From NCBI GenBank assembly GCA_902616715.1, contig CACMTR010000002.1, forward strand, positions 186,001 to 250,000: a stretch of 64,000 bases of DNA, in the 5' to 3' direction. Below are positions 8,220-17,942 of the stretch, piece after piece. The notes beneath the pieces are model-generated. The model saw only the letters and a list, made by a program, of their open reading frames with translations, had not been told where the DNA came from and did no database searches. The position numbers were made by a program, and so were the translations under genes. This stretch comes from an uncultured SAR86 cluster bacterium (GTDB lineage: Bacteria > Pseudomonadota > Gammaproteobacteria > Magnimaribacterales > AG-339-G14). Position 1 is the stretch's first letter. Each line of letters begins with the position of its first letter.

Positions 8220-9092
8220 ATTCTGGGGATAAAAAGACTTTTCGCCTTCAGGTCTGTTTTTGAATCTTCGATGCGACCACAAATAGTTTTCTGGACGTTT
8301 AGATATAATTTTTTCAATTTTATAGTTTATTTGTCTTAAATCTTTTTCCATATCAGCGCCATCTAGTAATATTTTTTCTAAATTAGCTTCATATTTAAAT
8401 CCTTTTTTTTCAAGAGAAAATATGTAAACATCACACTTTGCTCTTCTTTTAGCAATGTACGGAAATTTCACAGTTAAAGCTTTATGCCCAAAAAAATTAA
8501 CAAAAATAGAGTTTTTGTATCCGTAATCCTGATCTGGTGCATATAGGCAAGTTTTTCCAATTTTTAAATAATTTAGGAGCTCAAGAATTTCTTTAGGATT
8601 AAAAATTCTTTCAGTAAATTTTTTTCGGCTCGCTTTAAATAAATTATCAACAATCTTATTGCTTTGCGGTCTAGCCATTCCTGAAACTGGCATAAATAGA
8701 GAGGCAGCCCTAACGACAAAATCTAAATTTGGAGTATGCATAAAAAGAAGTAATTTTCCTTTTGAGGGGTCTAAATTGTTTGTAGTTTCTTTTAAATCAT
8801 TAAAATTTATAATTAATTTTTCCAACTTTTTGTTAGATGCCCAGAAAGCATTTAAAAATTCAAAAAGAGATTCTCCTAACCTTATAAAACTTTGTTTTAA
8901 AATTAAGTTTATTTCGGTTTCACTTTTTTCAGGAAAGCATTTTTTTAAATTCCATCTCGATATTTCTCTTCTCTCCTTAAAAGACATGTAAAAAACGATA
9001 CCTAAAAACCTTCCAAGGAAATATTGGATTCTTTGTGGCAAGATACTCAAAATTTTTAATATTAAATATATAAAATATTCCAGTAATCGCAT
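8199..9092 (-). CDS. Lipid A biosynthesis-type acyltransferase (LpxL/LpxM family)
   Basis: A 297-residue inner-membrane acyltransferase of the HtrB/MsbB family. It has an N-terminal membrane anchor (about residues 6-36), the R-x-N-L-K-x-CFP signature REISRWNLKKCFP, and the catalytic HX4D motif HTPNLD (His119, Asp124). The family adds secondary acyl chains to Kdo2-lipid A. Divergence from waaA, the Kdo transferase, supports a lipid A role, since late acylation needs Kdo. The sequence does not distinguish LpxL from LpxM or LpxP. A TAAAAT box sits 7 bases before the ATG and no Shine-Dalgarno is visible. Confidence 0.88.
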   Translation of the reverse strand: MRLLEYFIYLILKILSILPQRIQYFLGRFLGIVFYMSFKERREISRWNLKKCFPEKSETEINLILKQSFIRLGESLFEFLNAFWASNKKLEKLIINFNDLKETTNNLDPSKGKLLLFMHTPNLDFVVRAASLFMPVSGMARPQSNKIVDNLFKASRKKFTERIFNPKEILELLNYLKIGKTCLYAPDQDYGYKNSIFVNFFGHKALTVKFPYIAKRRAKCDVYIFSLEKKGFKYEANLEKILLDGADMEKDLRQINYKIEKIISKRPENYLWSHRRFKNRPEGEKSFYPQNLLRRRS

Positions 9093-9152
9093 TTCTTTTA
9101 TTTTAACTTACTCAAATGTTCTAAATTAATTATTTTGTACATATCCGTCTGA

Positions 9153-9158
9153 TAAAAT
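9153..9158 (+). promoter_or_regulatory. Candidate -10 box of waaA (possible leaderless start)
   Basis: A TAAAAT lies nine bases before the waaA ATG with no Shine-Dalgarno in between, so a transcript starting 6-8 bases after it would be essentially leaderless. No good -35 is visible at 16-18 bases spacing, so confidence is limited. Confidence 0.35.
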
Positions 9159-9167
9159 AAATTAGAA

Positions 9168-10400
9168 ATGATTTTTTATAATCTTTTTTTATATCTCCTC
9201 TTTCCAATAGCAATTTTACGTTTGTTTTCAAAAAAAGAATTTAATGTTGCACAGATCAAAAGAATCAAAGAAAGGCTAGGTCTAAAGCAACATTTAAATT
9301 GTGAAGATCCAATATGGATTCATGCAGTTTCAGTAGGAGAGGTAAAAGTAGCTGTTTTATTGGTTAAAGAATTAAAAAAAATATTTTCTGATTCAAATTT
9401 TCTAATTACTACCTCTACAGTCACGGGATCAAATGAAGTAACTAAAAGTTTCGGTTCTGAAGTAGCGCATCAGTATCTTCCTTATGATTTGAATGGCGTC
9501 ATAAAAAAATTTTTAATTAATTTAAATCCTAAATGTTTAATCTTAGTTGAAACAGAAGTATGGCCGAATTTAATAAGCAATTGTAAGAAAGCTGAAATTC
9601 CTTTAATTCTTCTTAATGGTCGAATGTCTGAAAAGTCATTAAGTAATTATCAAAAATTTCCAAAATTTTTTAACAAAATTTTTTCAAAATTAGATTTAGT
9701 AGTAGCGCAAAGTGCAAGCGATCTGGAGAATTTTAAAAAACTTGGTGTTGGTTCTAAAATTATTAGTGAAGATTATTCTTTAAAATTTTCTAAATTATCT
9801 AGTGAAGAAAGTCTTAAGACTATAAAAAAGATTCCAAGTGAATCTTCAAAAAGAATCATAGTTTGTGCAAGCACCCATCCAGGCGAGGAAGTTTTTTTAA
9901 TAAATACTTTTTTAAGACTAGATCGTTCTAAATTTCACTTAGTTTTGATTCCTAGGCATCCGCATAGAGCTTCTGATGTAATAGAAATTCTCGATGAAAA
10001 AAAACTCAGCTATAAAATTTTTTCAGATTCTTTAAATTTAAATTCAGATATAACGCTTGTTGATAAAATGGGTTATGTTGAATCTTTTTTTAAGATTGCT
10101 GAACTAGCTTTTATAGGCGGGACCATTGTTCCACATGGAGGTCAAAATTTTCTTGAAGCTGTTCAATTTGGGTTGCCCATATTTTCTGGACCAAACACTT
10201 ATAATTTCAAAGAAATATCTGAAGATTTGCAAAGCCTGCAAATTTTAAATATCATAGATTCTATAGATGATTTAGCGTCGAAATGGGGAGATTTTTCAGA
10301 TGATTCTCAAATCAAAAAGCTAAGTCAAAACTATCTTTTATCTAGACAGGGTGCCGTCCAAAGATCAGTTGAGAAACTCGTCGTTCTATTGAAAGATTAG
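9168..10400 (+). CDS. waaA: 3-deoxy-D-manno-octulosonic acid transferase
   Basis: WaaA (KdtA) transfers Kdo from CMP-Kdo to the lipid A precursor at the inner-membrane cytoplasmic face. The protein has 410 residues, with an N-terminal hydrophobic anchor, the signature DPIWIHAVSVGEVKVA, the strongly conserved ETEVWPNLI, and the C-terminal GGTIVPHGGQNFLEAVQFGLP that contacts the CMP donor. It diverges from a lipid A acyltransferase and precedes the PII gene by 26 bases. Family enzymes add one, two or more Kdo units, and sequence alone does not tell how many are added here. Confidence 0.95.
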   Translation: MIFYNLFLYLLFPIAILRLFSKKEFNVAQIKRIKERLGLKQHLNCEDPIWIHAVSVGEVKVAVLLVKELKKIFSDSNFLITTSTVTGSNEVTKSFGSEVAHQYLPYDLNGVIKKFLINLNPKCLILVETEVWPNLISNCKKAEIPLILLNGRMSEKSLSNYQKFPKFFNKIFSKLDLVVAQSASDLENFKKLGVGSKIISEDYSLKFSKLSSEESLKTIKKIPSESSKRIIVCASTHPGEEVFLINTFLRLDRSKFHLVLIPRHPHRASDVIEILDEKKLSYKIFSDSLNLNSDITLVDKMGYVESFFKIAELAFIGGTIVPHGGQNFLEAVQFGLPIFSGPNTYNFKEISEDLQSLQILNIIDSIDDLASKWGDFSDDSQIKKLSQNYLLSRQGAVQRSVEKLVVLLKD

Positions 10401-10426
10401 TTGTTTTTATTTGAGGGAGGAATTTT

Positions 10427-10765
10427 GTGAAGTTTGTTACTGCGGTCATTAAACCATTAAAGTTGGATGAGATCAGGTGCGCTTTGGATAAACTTAATAT
10501 TAACGGCTTAACTGTTTCAGATGTTAAAGGATTTGGAAGGCAAAAAGGAACTACCGAACTTTACAGAGGCCATGAGTACAAAACAGACTTTTTACCTAAA
10601 TTAAAAATAGAAGTTGCTCTTAAAGATTCTCAGGTTAATGAGGTAATTGATGCGATATCTAAAGTTGCAAATACTGGAAAGATAGGTGACGGTAAAATAT
10701 TCGTTTACGATTTAGAAAAAGTTACAAGAATAAGAACCGGAGAAATCGACGAAGAAGCGATTTGA
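10427..10765 (+). CDS. Nitrogen regulatory PII protein
   Basis: PII proteins sense 2-oxoglutarate and ATP/ADP and control glutamine synthetase adenylylation, NtrB or AmtB. The 112 residues match the family length. The T-loop reads GRQKGTTELYRGHEYKTDF with the uridylylation site at Tyr51, and the second signature TGKIGDGKIFV and the RIRTGE end are intact. The GTG start has a very strong GAGGGAGG Shine-Dalgarno, unlike most neighbours. No amtB or glnA is adjacent, so GlnB and GlnK cannot be separated and no symbol is given. Confidence 0.95.
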   Translation: MKFVTAVIKPLKLDEIRCALDKLNINGLTVSDVKGFGRQKGTTELYRGHEYKTDFLPKLKIEVALKDSQVNEVIDAISKVANTGKIGDGKIFVYDLEKVTRIRTGEIDEEAI

Positions 10766-10797
10766 ATGTTCTCTCAGTACCTTATTTAAAAATATAA

Positions 10798-11706
10798 GTG
10801 AAACCTTTAGTTGCTATTTATGGACCTACCCATACTGGCAAAACTGACTTAGCAAAAGATTTGTATTCAAGATTTCCTTCTGAATTAATAAGTGTCGATT
10901 CAGTGCAAATATACAAAGGTTTTGATATTGGTAGTAATAAGCCTGATAAAAAAGAATTACAAGAATATCCTCATCATCTAATAGATATTTTAGAGCCTAA
11001 CGAAATATTTTCTGTAGGAGATTTTAAAAAAAGAAGTATAAAAATCCTTCAAGATGCAGATAAGCAATCTAAGTTGCCTATTTTCGTGGGTGGAACAATG
11101 ATGTATTTTTATAGTTTATTGGAAGGTTTAGCAGATTTACCAGAAAGGGATGATTTGATCAGAACAGAATTAGAATGTGACCTAGAAACTTTTGGTTTGG
11201 ATTATTTATTTAAGAGGTTAAAAGACTTAGATCCTGAAGCAGCCCTTGTAATTCATCAAAATGATAGTCAAAGAATATTAAGAGCTATAGAAGTATGTTT
11301 AATAACTAACGAAAAATTTAGCACAATCCAAAAACATACAATTAAAGAAGAAATTTTAAAGAGAAAGATTCTTACCTTTGCAATAGTTCCTCAAGATAGA
11401 CATCAATACAAAATAGAACTTCGTGAAAGGTTTAAGTTGATGATAAACAGAGGTTTGATAGATGAGGTTAGAGGAATAAGGGACAGATTTTCTAAAAACT
11501 TGTCTGCTTTGAAAGCAGTTGGATACAAACAATGCTTAGATTTTCTGGATGGAAAAATAGCTGAGGAAGAGTTTTTAAATAATGCTGTAAATGCAACTTA
11601 TCAACTTTCAAAAAGGCAAATCACTTGGTTGAATAAATTGGCAACTACAAAAATTTTTCAGAAAAACGAATCGAATAAAGTTATAAAGATTGAATCTTTT
11701 TTGTAA
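10798..11706 (+). CDS. miaA: tRNA dimethylallyltransferase
   Basis: MiaA transfers the dimethylallyl group from DMAPP to A37 of tRNAs reading UNN codons, the precursor of ms2i6A. The P-loop GPTHTGKT (residues 9-16) has His in place of the usual second residue of GPTASGKT, followed by ISVDSVQIYKGFDIGSNKP and HHLIDI, then FVGGTMMYFYSLLEG and the C-terminal ALKAVGYKQ and RQITWL tRNA-contact motifs. The 302-residue length is normal. The chosen start is a GTG. The miaA-hflK-hflC-purA order is the classic gammaproteobacterial arrangement, here without hfq or hflX between them. Confidence 0.96.
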   Translation: MKPLVAIYGPTHTGKTDLAKDLYSRFPSELISVDSVQIYKGFDIGSNKPDKKELQEYPHHLIDILEPNEIFSVGDFKKRSIKILQDADKQSKLPIFVGGTMMYFYSLLEGLADLPERDDLIRTELECDLETFGLDYLFKRLKDLDPEAALVIHQNDSQRILRAIEVCLITNEKFSTIQKHTIKEEILKRKILTFAIVPQDRHQYKIELRERFKLMINRGLIDEVRGIRDRFSKNLSALKAVGYKQCLDFLDGKIAEEEFLNNAVNATYQLSKRQITWLNKLATTKIFQKNESNKVIKIESFL

Positions 11707-11751
11707 ATCTAGTGTTTCTTTATTGTTAATCAACACATAAAATACGCACCT

Positions 11752-12891
11752 ATGTCTTGGAACGATCAAAATAATAACAATGGCTCAAGAGATCCTTGGG
11801 GTAACAAAAACGATGCCCCTGATATTGACGAGGCCATTAAAAGGTTTAAAGCAATCTTCGGCCCAATTTTTGGTGGAAGCTCTGGTGGCGGCGGTGGAAA
11901 AAAAATAGGAACTTCTAAATATATTTCTTATTTTTTTGTTGCTTTAATAGTCCTTTATGGTGCAGCTGGCATTTACACTGTAGACGCTCAAGAAGAGGCA
12001 GTAATTTTAAGATTTGGTGAATACACAGACACGAAAGGTCCAGGTATTCATTGGAATCCACCACTCATAGATACAAGATCAATAGTTAATACTGAAAAGC
12101 TTTTTACACATACGACTAATTCTTCAATGCTTACTAAAGATGAAAATATTGTGAACGTTGAGGTTGCTGTCCAATACAAAAGATCCAATCCTGTTTTCTT
12201 TCTTTTAGAAGCTTCAGCCCCAGAAGATAGTTTATCTCAAGCAGCTGAATCAGCTTTGAGACACGTTGTTGGAAGCAATACCATGGACAGTGTCTTAACA
12301 ACCGGAAGAGAACAAATTGCCATTGATGTCAGAGGCAGGCTTCAAGAACGTCTTAACACTTATTTGACTGGAATCGAAGTCGTCACAGTCACAATAAGAG
12401 AATCAAGACCACCTGAAGCAGTAAGGGCAGCTTTTGATGACGTGGTTAAGGCACGAGAGGACGAGGTTACTCTTAAAAACCAAGCCGAGACTTATGCTAA
12501 CGAAATTGTTCCTATAGCAAGAGGAGCTGCGAAAAGGGCGATCCAAGATGCGGAAGGTTATAAAGCTAGGGTTATATCTGAGGCTACAGGAGAGGCAACA
12601 AGATTTGATCAATTACTTGCAGAGTATAAAAAATCACCTGACGTTACTAGAGAGAGACTTTACTTAGATGCAGTTCAATCAGTAATGTCCAACAGCACAA
12701 AGGTCATGATCGACGTAAAAAACGGAAATAACATTATGTACTTGCCTTTGGATCAAATTGCTGCAGCATCTTCACTACGACCTTCTGAAGATCAAAATAA
12801 TTCTGCATCTAGTACCTTAAATCCAAACGCAATAGAAGATCTAACCGATAGAGTTATTGAAGAAATAAGAAAAAGACAGGAGCGAAGATAA
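11752..12891 (+). CDS. hflK: FtsH protease modulator HflK
   Basis: HflK is an SPFH/band-7 protein that forms the HflKC cage around the FtsH protease in the inner membrane. A Gly/Asn-rich N-terminus (residues 1-50) is followed by one membrane segment (about 57-75), the EEAVILRFGEYTDTKGPGIHWNPP opening of the SPFH domain, then the long Ala/Glu-rich helix (AETYANEIVPIARGAA) and a charged C-terminus. At 379 residues it fits the family. A TAAAAT box lies eight bases before the ATG, hinting at a leaderless start. One base separates it from hflC. Confidence 0.95.
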   Translation: MSWNDQNNNNGSRDPWGNKNDAPDIDEAIKRFKAIFGPIFGGSSGGGGGKKIGTSKYISYFFVALIVLYGAAGIYTVDAQEEAVILRFGEYTDTKGPGIHWNPPLIDTRSIVNTEKLFTHTTNSSMLTKDENIVNVEVAVQYKRSNPVFFLLEASAPEDSLSQAAESALRHVVGSNTMDSVLTTGREQIAIDVRGRLQERLNTYLTGIEVVTVTIRESRPPEAVRAAFDDVVKAREDEVTLKNQAETYANEIVPIARGAAKRAIQDAEGYKARVISEATGEATRFDQLLAEYKKSPDVTRERLYLDAVQSVMSNSTKVMIDVKNGNNIMYLPLDQIAAASSLRPSEDQNNSASSTLNPNAIEDLTDRVIEEIRKRQERR

Positions 12892-12892
12892 A

Positions 12893-13780
12893 ATGGGCGC
12901 AATGAGATTGGGTTTAATAGGTTTAATATTATTATTAATAATAATAATCGCTAATAGTGTTTATATAGTTACAGATAAACAAACCGCAATTTTATTGAGA
13001 TTTGGTGAAATAGTTGATCCAAAAATTGAGTCTGGCTTGCATTTTAAAGTACCAATTCTTCACACTGTCAGAAAGTTCGATTCGCGCGTCCTCACACTAG
13101 ACGCTATCCCTCAGCCATATTTTACTGCTGAAAAAAAACGTTTAATTGTGGATGCTTTCGTAAAATGGCGAATTACTGATAACGAGCAATTTTACATTAC
13201 TTCGTCCGGTGGTCAGTTGGGAGCAATGAGAACCTTGCTTACCCAAAGGGTGGATGAAGGTTTAAGGAACCAATTCGGTGTTCGTACAGTCCAAGATGTG
13301 ATTTCAGGTGAAAGAGATCAATTAATGAGTGCTTTAACTACAGATTTAAATGTTGTGGCTAATCAAGAATTAGGAATTGAAGTCATTGATGTGCGAGTAA
13401 AGAAAATTGAACTTCCCAATGAAGTAAATGATTCGGTTTACAATAGAATGAGAACTGAAAGAGAAAGACTTGCTCAAGAATTAAGAGCTGAAGGTAATGA
13501 GCTAGCAGAAGAAATTAGAGCAAACGCTGATAAAGAGAGAACAGTCATCTTGGCTGAAGCATATAAATTGGCAGAGATTTTGAAGGGTGAAGGCGATGCT
13601 CAGGCTACAGGAATTTACGCAAAAGCTTTTGACAAAGATCCCGAATTTTATGAATTCACAAGAAGCTTAAATGCTTATCAATCAACTTTTCAAAATAAAT
13701 CAGATGTATTATTGATTGACCCTGAAAGTGACTTTTTTAAATATTTAGACAGTTCAACTGGCTCGCAAGATCAAGAATAA
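12893..13780 (+). CDS. hflC: FtsH protease modulator HflC
   Basis: HflC is the partner of HflK. The 295-residue protein has an N-terminal membrane segment (about residues 5-24), the SPFH entry TDKQTAILLRFGEIVDPK, the conserved FDSRVLTLDAIPQ, and the long helix AEEIRANADKERTVILAEAYKLAEILKGEGDA cut by the usual EGDAQATGIYAKAF motif. Together the two proteins form a periplasmic vault that limits FtsH access to membrane substrates. An internal ATG three codons later would also keep the membrane segment, so the exact start is slightly uncertain. Confidence 0.95.
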   Translation: MGAMRLGLIGLILLLIIIIANSVYIVTDKQTAILLRFGEIVDPKIESGLHFKVPILHTVRKFDSRVLTLDAIPQPYFTAEKKRLIVDAFVKWRITDNEQFYITSSGGQLGAMRTLLTQRVDEGLRNQFGVRTVQDVISGERDQLMSALTTDLNVVANQELGIEVIDVRVKKIELPNEVNDSVYNRMRTERERLAQELRAEGNELAEEIRANADKERTVILAEAYKLAEILKGEGDAQATGIYAKAFDKDPEFYEFTRSLNAYQSTFQNKSDVLLIDPESDFFKYLDSSTGSQDQE

Positions 13781-13782
13781 CA

Positions 13783-14736
13783 ATGCCCTCCAATTCTTCT
13801 AATCTTCCTGATGGAGTAGAAGATTTAACAGCTCCTGATTCGTTAGAATTAGAAACGTTAAGAAGATCTTTAATAGATTTCTATCAATCAAAAAGTTTTC
13901 AATTGACTTATCCTTCTCTAATTGAATTTGCTGATGCAATTGGCGGTGAACAAAATACTTCTTTGAGAGATTCCGCTTTTACATTTTTTGACGATTTATC
14001 TTCAAATGAATTAGCAATTCGCCCAGATATTTCTCAGCAAATAGCAAGAATAGATCAAGCAGAAGAATCAGATAAGGAACAAAGATACTGTTACGTAGGC
14101 GAAGTTCTTAAAAAGAGAAAAGACTCCTTTAGTCAATCTAGAATTACGATCAAAGCCGGTATTGAAATTTTTGGTGGCGAAGATAATAAATTTGAAACAA
14201 TAAGTTTGCTGTCAGATAGTATGAAAATCGGAAATCTAACTGAGCTGACGTTATCTTTTGGAAAAACTGAAATTTTAGCCGAGATAATAGAACCTTTAAA
14301 TCTCAATTATAATGACGGCATTGTTCTGAATAAAATAATTTCGTCTAAGTCTGAATCCGATTTGTTTTCATGGGTTAAGGATAGGAAAGTTCAAAAAGAT
14401 CTCGTAAATAAGTTACTAACTCTAATTGATTGCAATGGAGATTTATCAATAATTTCTAAACTTAAAAACATTCAAACAAGTGATGTCCACCTTTCTGAAA
14501 TCGAAAACATATGGGACTTTATTGAAAAAGAAACCTGTTTCAGCCCCCACATAGATTTAACTGACTTTCCTGGTTTTAATTACCATGATGGATTAGTTTT
14601 TTCAGCGCACTCAGATAAATACGGATTTTCAATTGCCAATGGCGGAGAGTATTTTTCCCAAACAATGTCTGGAAAACAAAAGTCTGCAATTGGTTTTGAT
14701 CAAGACATTATTGCAATGATAAAATTGAAGGCTTAG
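13783..14736 (+). CDS. hisZ: ATP phosphoribosyltransferase regulatory subunit
   Basis: HisZ is a catalytically inactive histidyl-tRNA synthetase-like protein that pairs with short-form HisG and gives histidine feedback control of the first step of histidine synthesis. The sequence opens LPDGVEDLTAPDSLELE, continues to the class II synthetase-like AIRPDISQQIARI and RYCYVGEVLKKRK, and has 317 residues, too short for HisS because there is no anticodon-binding domain. It lies between hflC and purA, a location shared by many gammaproteobacteria. Its presence predicts a short HisG elsewhere in the genome. Confidence 0.93.
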   Translation: MPSNSSNLPDGVEDLTAPDSLELETLRRSLIDFYQSKSFQLTYPSLIEFADAIGGEQNTSLRDSAFTFFDDLSSNELAIRPDISQQIARIDQAEESDKEQRYCYVGEVLKKRKDSFSQSRITIKAGIEIFGGEDNKFETISLLSDSMKIGNLTELTLSFGKTEILAEIIEPLNLNYNDGIVLNKIISSKSESDLFSWVKDRKVQKDLVNKLLTLIDCNGDLSIISKLKNIQTSDVHLSEIENIWDFIEKETCFSPHIDLTDFPGFNYHDGLVFSAHSDKYGFSIANGGEYFSQTMSGKQKSAIGFDQDIIAMIKLKA

Positions 14737-14739
14737 ATT

Positions 14740-16023
14740 GTGAAAAATAATTTTGCTGTACTGGGACTTCAATGGGGAGATGAAGGAAAGGGCAAAATTG
14801 TTAATTTTTTATCAGATCGAGCAGACGCCGCTTGCCGTTACCAGGGAGGCCACAATGCCGGACATACTCTTATAATTGATGGAGAGAAAATAGTTCTTCA
14901 TCTCTTGCCTTCATCTATTTGCCATAAAAATGCTTTATCTTTGATAGGTAGAGGTGTCGTAATATCTTGCGAAGCTTTATTTGAAGAAATAGAAAAAATT
15001 GAACCAATTGCAAAAAATATTCACGAACGTTTAAAAATTAGTCCCGCTTGCTCTCTAATTCAGCCGTATCATATTTTAGTTGATCAATTAAAAGAAAAAT
15101 CTAACAGCTTTAATACTATAGGCACGACCTTAAGAGGGATTGGGCCTGCTTATGAAGATAAAGTTGCAAGAAGAGCTATCAGAATAATCGATACTTTGTC
15201 AGAAGCAAAGTTAGCGGAAAAACTAGAAGAAAATGTGTCCTTTTATAATTTTTGGCTAGAAAACTATTTTGGCCATCAAAAATTAGATTTTGAAAAAATT
15301 AAAGATCAGAATTTAAAATATGGGGATAAACTAAAACCACTATTAGCAGATGTCTCCTCTGTAATTCAATCACTTAATGACTCCGGAAAGAGAGTTCTAT
15401 TTGAAGGAGCCCAAGGAGCTTTATTGGACGTTGATCAGGGAACCTATCCTTTTGTTACTTCAAGTAATTGCTCTCCAGCAGGTATAGCTTCAGGAGCAGG
15501 TGTCGGCCCTTTAGACGTAAATTACATTCTTGGAGTAGTAAAGGCATATGTGACACGAGTTGGCGAGGGCCCTATGCCCACCGAAATATATGATCCTATA
15601 GGTGAAGAGATTGCTAAAAATGGAGGAGAAGTTGGCGCAACTACTGGTAGGCCAAGGAGATGTGGTTGGTTTGATGCAGTTACGGTAAAAAGAATAATAA
15701 AATCAAATAATGTCTCTGCTTTGTGTTTAACCAAAATAGATGTTTTAGATTTTTTAGATACGATTAAAATTTGCGTTGATTATGATTATAGAGATGGCTC
15801 GAATGATTATGCAGAATGTATGGATCTAGAGGCAGTTGAACCTAAATATATCGAGTGCAAAGGGTGGAAGACCCCATTGAAAGGTATAAATCGATATGAA
15901 GACTTACCTTTGGAGGCAATTGAATTCATAAAAAAAGTCGAGGAAGTTTGTGAGCTTCCTGTTGATATTGTTTCTACAGGACCTGAAGATGAAGGGACGA
16001 TTGTAGTCAATGAAGATATCTAG
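14740..16023 (+). CDS. purA: Adenylosuccinate synthetase
   Basis: PurA joins IMP and aspartate using GTP to give adenylosuccinate, the first step from IMP to AMP. The N-terminal GTP loop GLQWGDEGKGKIVNFL, the IMP site GGHNAGHT, GTTLRGIGPAYEDKVARR, FEGAQGALLDVDQGTYP and TTGRPRRCGWFD are all intact in 427 residues, a normal length. The start is a GTG three bases after hisZ. The 3' end overlaps nusB, which converges, by four bases, so no terminator fits between them. Confidence 0.97.
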   Translation: MKNNFAVLGLQWGDEGKGKIVNFLSDRADAACRYQGGHNAGHTLIIDGEKIVLHLLPSSICHKNALSLIGRGVVISCEALFEEIEKIEPIAKNIHERLKISPACSLIQPYHILVDQLKEKSNSFNTIGTTLRGIGPAYEDKVARRAIRIIDTLSEAKLAEKLEENVSFYNFWLENYFGHQKLDFEKIKDQNLKYGDKLKPLLADVSSVIQSLNDSGKRVLFEGAQGALLDVDQGTYPFVTSSNCSPAGIASGAGVGPLDVNYILGVVKAYVTRVGEGPMPTEIYDPIGEEIAKNGGEVGATTGRPRRCGWFDAVTVKRIIKSNNVSALCLTKIDVLDFLDTIKICVDYDYRDGSNDYAECMDLEAVEPKYIECKGWKTPLKGINRYEDLPLEAIEFIKKVEEVCELPVDIVSTGPEDEGTIVVNEDI

Positions 16024-16421
16024 TCTTTAACCTTATCCAAGACAGCATTAATAAATTTATAGCTCGAATCCTGACCATATTTTTTTGCCAACCTGATGGC
16101 TTCGCTAAGCGAAATGGAACGATCTATAGAATTTTTTTTCATTTCGTGAATCATAGATCTTAATATTGAGATCTCAATTTCTCCAATGTCATCTAATTTA
16201 ATCTTTGAATTTTTAATGATTAATTCGTCGATAGTTTTTTGATCTTTTTTAATCCCTTTTAAGATTTCATTGAGTTCAGTCAAATCAAACTTTTTGTGTC
16301 TTTCCTTTAGCTGTTTTAGAACTTCGGTATTGGAGTCACCGCTGATCTCTTTTTGATATAAAGCTTGAAGCAATAACTCTCTTTTTTTTGCTGGCGAAGG
16401 AAGTATTTTTTGCTTAGCCAT
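16020..16421 (-). CDS. nusB: Transcription antitermination protein NusB
   Basis: NusB binds S10 (NusE) and boxA RNA in ribosomal operon antitermination. The 133-residue all-helical protein begins MAKQKILPSPAKKRELLLQALYQ and includes ILRSMIHEM and the C-terminal SLSEAIRLAKKYGQDSSYKFINAVLDKV signature. The ATG at 16421 is chosen because longer starts only extend into ribH and add a non-family MLCLMNW segment. It overlaps the ribH stop by eight bases and ends a minus-strand glyA-to-nusB run, as in many gammaproteobacteria. Confidence 0.92.
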   Translation of the reverse strand: MAKQKILPSPAKKRELLLQALYQKEISGDSNTEVLKQLKERHKKFDLTELNEILKGIKKDQKTIDELIIKNSKIKLDDIGEIEISILRSMIHEMKKNSIDRSISLSEAIRLAKKYGQDSSYKFINAVLDKVKD

Positions 16422-16857
16422 CCAATTCATCAAGCAAAGCAAGGGCGCTTAACGCTAATTCTTTGCCTTTAGTTTTTGCTCTTTCTAAGGCTTGTTCAGT
16501 ATTATTTGTCGTGAGAACCCCGAAAATAATAGGTTTGTTTAATTCAATCCCAAGGGCCATTATTTGATCACTTACAGATTGAGCAATGATATCGAAGTGA
16601 GGCGTTTCACCTTTGATGATTGCTCCTAGAGTCACAACTGCATCATAAGAATTTGCTTTATTTTTTACCATAAACGGAATTTCAAAAGCTCCTGGTACAG
16701 TGATTGTCGAAAAATTTGCATTAACTTTATTGAAGACTTCTGAACAATCATCAACCATTCTTTTAATTACCTCTTCATTCCACTTAGTTTTTACGACTAA
16801 AATGTTTACGTTTGAGTAATCGCTTTTTTTTACACTTAAATCTAAAACTTTTTTCAT
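16414..16857 (-). CDS. ribH: 6,7-dimethyl-8-ribityllumazine synthase
   Basis: RibH condenses the ribityl-aminopyrimidine with dihydroxybutanone phosphate to form lumazine, the penultimate riboflavin step, usually as an icosahedral or pentameric assembly. Motifs are VPGAFEIPFM (substrate loop) and LGAIIKGETPHFDIIAQSV with the catalytic His, then PIIFGVLTTNNTEQALERA. The 147-residue length is typical. The start overlaps the ribBA stop by four bases (ATGA), so translation is coupled in the rib operon. Confidence 0.96.
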   Translation of the reverse strand: MKKVLDLSVKKSDYSNVNILVVKTKWNEEVIKRMVDDCSEVFNKVNANFSTITVPGAFEIPFMVKNKANSYDAVVTLGAIIKGETPHFDIIAQSVSDQIMALGIELNKPIIFGVLTTNNTEQALERAKTKGKELALSALALLDELDG

Positions 16858-17942
16858 TTTTGGATATATTTAACTACTTCTAAACCAAATCCTGAGATCG
16901 ATGGATATCTGGTCTTAGATCCAAGCAGAGCTATTTTCTGAACGCCTAAATCTCTTAAAATTTGTGAACCAGCACCGATTCGTCTCACATCAATTCCGCC
17001 TGGAATAGACTGTTTATAAGATTTTTTTAGATCCTGAATTTCCTCCTCTTTATTTTTACCACCATCGATTAAAATTATTAAACCTGATCCATTTTTATTT
17101 ATTTTTTTCATAGCTGCGTCAAGCGACCATCTACTTCCAAATTCTTCAATTTGTAGAGTATCGTGTAAAAAGTTAGTTTGTTGGACTCTCACATAAGTAG
17201 GTTTTGATTTCGTAATCTTTCCTTTTTTCAGAGCCAAATGAGTTTCGCCCGTAATACCATCCTTGTAGGAAATAATTGTAAATTTTCCATGCTTAGTATT
17301 GACCGACTTCTGACTAATTTTTTCAACGGTTTTTTCATTGATGATTCGATAGTTGATTAAATCGGCTATGGTGCCAATTTTTAAATCGTATTTTTGACTG
17401 AAAGCAATCAGATCTTTTTTTCTAGCCATGGTGCCGTCTTCATTCATAACTTCAACTATTACTGCGGCTGGGTTTAGACCAGCTAATCTGCACAAATCAG
17501 TACTACCCTCAGTATGACCTGCTCTTGATAAAACTCCTCCATTGATGGCTTTAACTGGAAAAACATGCCCTGGAGACACTATTTCGTTTGCCTTAGCGTT
17601 AGCTTTAGAAGCTACTTTAATAGTTCTTGCTCGGTCGGCAGCAGAGATACCAGTACTGATACCTGAAGCCGCTTCAATAGAAACAGTAAATCCAGTTCCG
17701 TGACCACTTTTGTTGTCAGTTACCATTTGATTTAGATTGAGTTTTTTGCATTTTTCTTCACTCAACGCTAAACAAATTAAGCCGCGAGCATTTTTGGCCA
17801 TAAAATTAATTTTGTCTGGAGTTACTTTTTCTCCAGCTAAAATGATATCGCCTTCGTTTTCACGATCTTCGTCATCCATTAAAAGAACCATTTTACCTTT
17901 CTTAATGTCCGAGATAAGTTCTTCTATTTTATTTAATCCCAT
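16854..17942 (-). CDS. ribB: 3,4-dihydroxy-2-butanone-4-phosphate synthase with degenerate GTP cyclohydrolase II domain
   Basis: Residues 1 to about 200 are a complete RibB domain: [20 protein letters not shown], the [16 protein letters not shown] signature and a late [10 protein letters not shown]. It makes dihydroxybutanone phosphate from ribulose 5-phosphate. The C-terminal half aligns with RibA, but the three zinc-binding cysteines of the HSECLTGD...RCDCG region are gone: the matching stretch reads [19 protein letters not shown] then SLD. GTP cyclohydrolase II activity is therefore probably lost, and a separate RibA is expected. Such degenerate fusions are known in Proteobacteria. Flanked by ribD and ribH with overlaps. 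Confidence 0.92.
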   Translation of the reverse strand: MGLNKIEELISDIKKGKMVLLMDDEDRENEGDIILAGEKVTPDKINFMAKNARGLICLALSEEKCKKLNLNQMVTDNKSGHGTGFTVSIEAASGISTGISAADRARTIKVASKANAKANEIVSPGHVFPVKAINGGVLSRAGHTEGSTDLCRLAGLNPAAVIVEVMNEDGTMARKKDLIAFSQKYDLKIGTIADLINYRIINEKTVEKISQKSVNTKHGKFTIISYKDGITGETHLALKKGKITKSKPTYVRVQQTNFLHDTLQIEEFGSRWSLDAAMKKINKNGSGLIILIDGGKNKEEEIQDLKKSYKQSIPGGIDVRRIGAGSQILRDLGVQKIALLGSKTRYPSISGFGLEVVKYIQK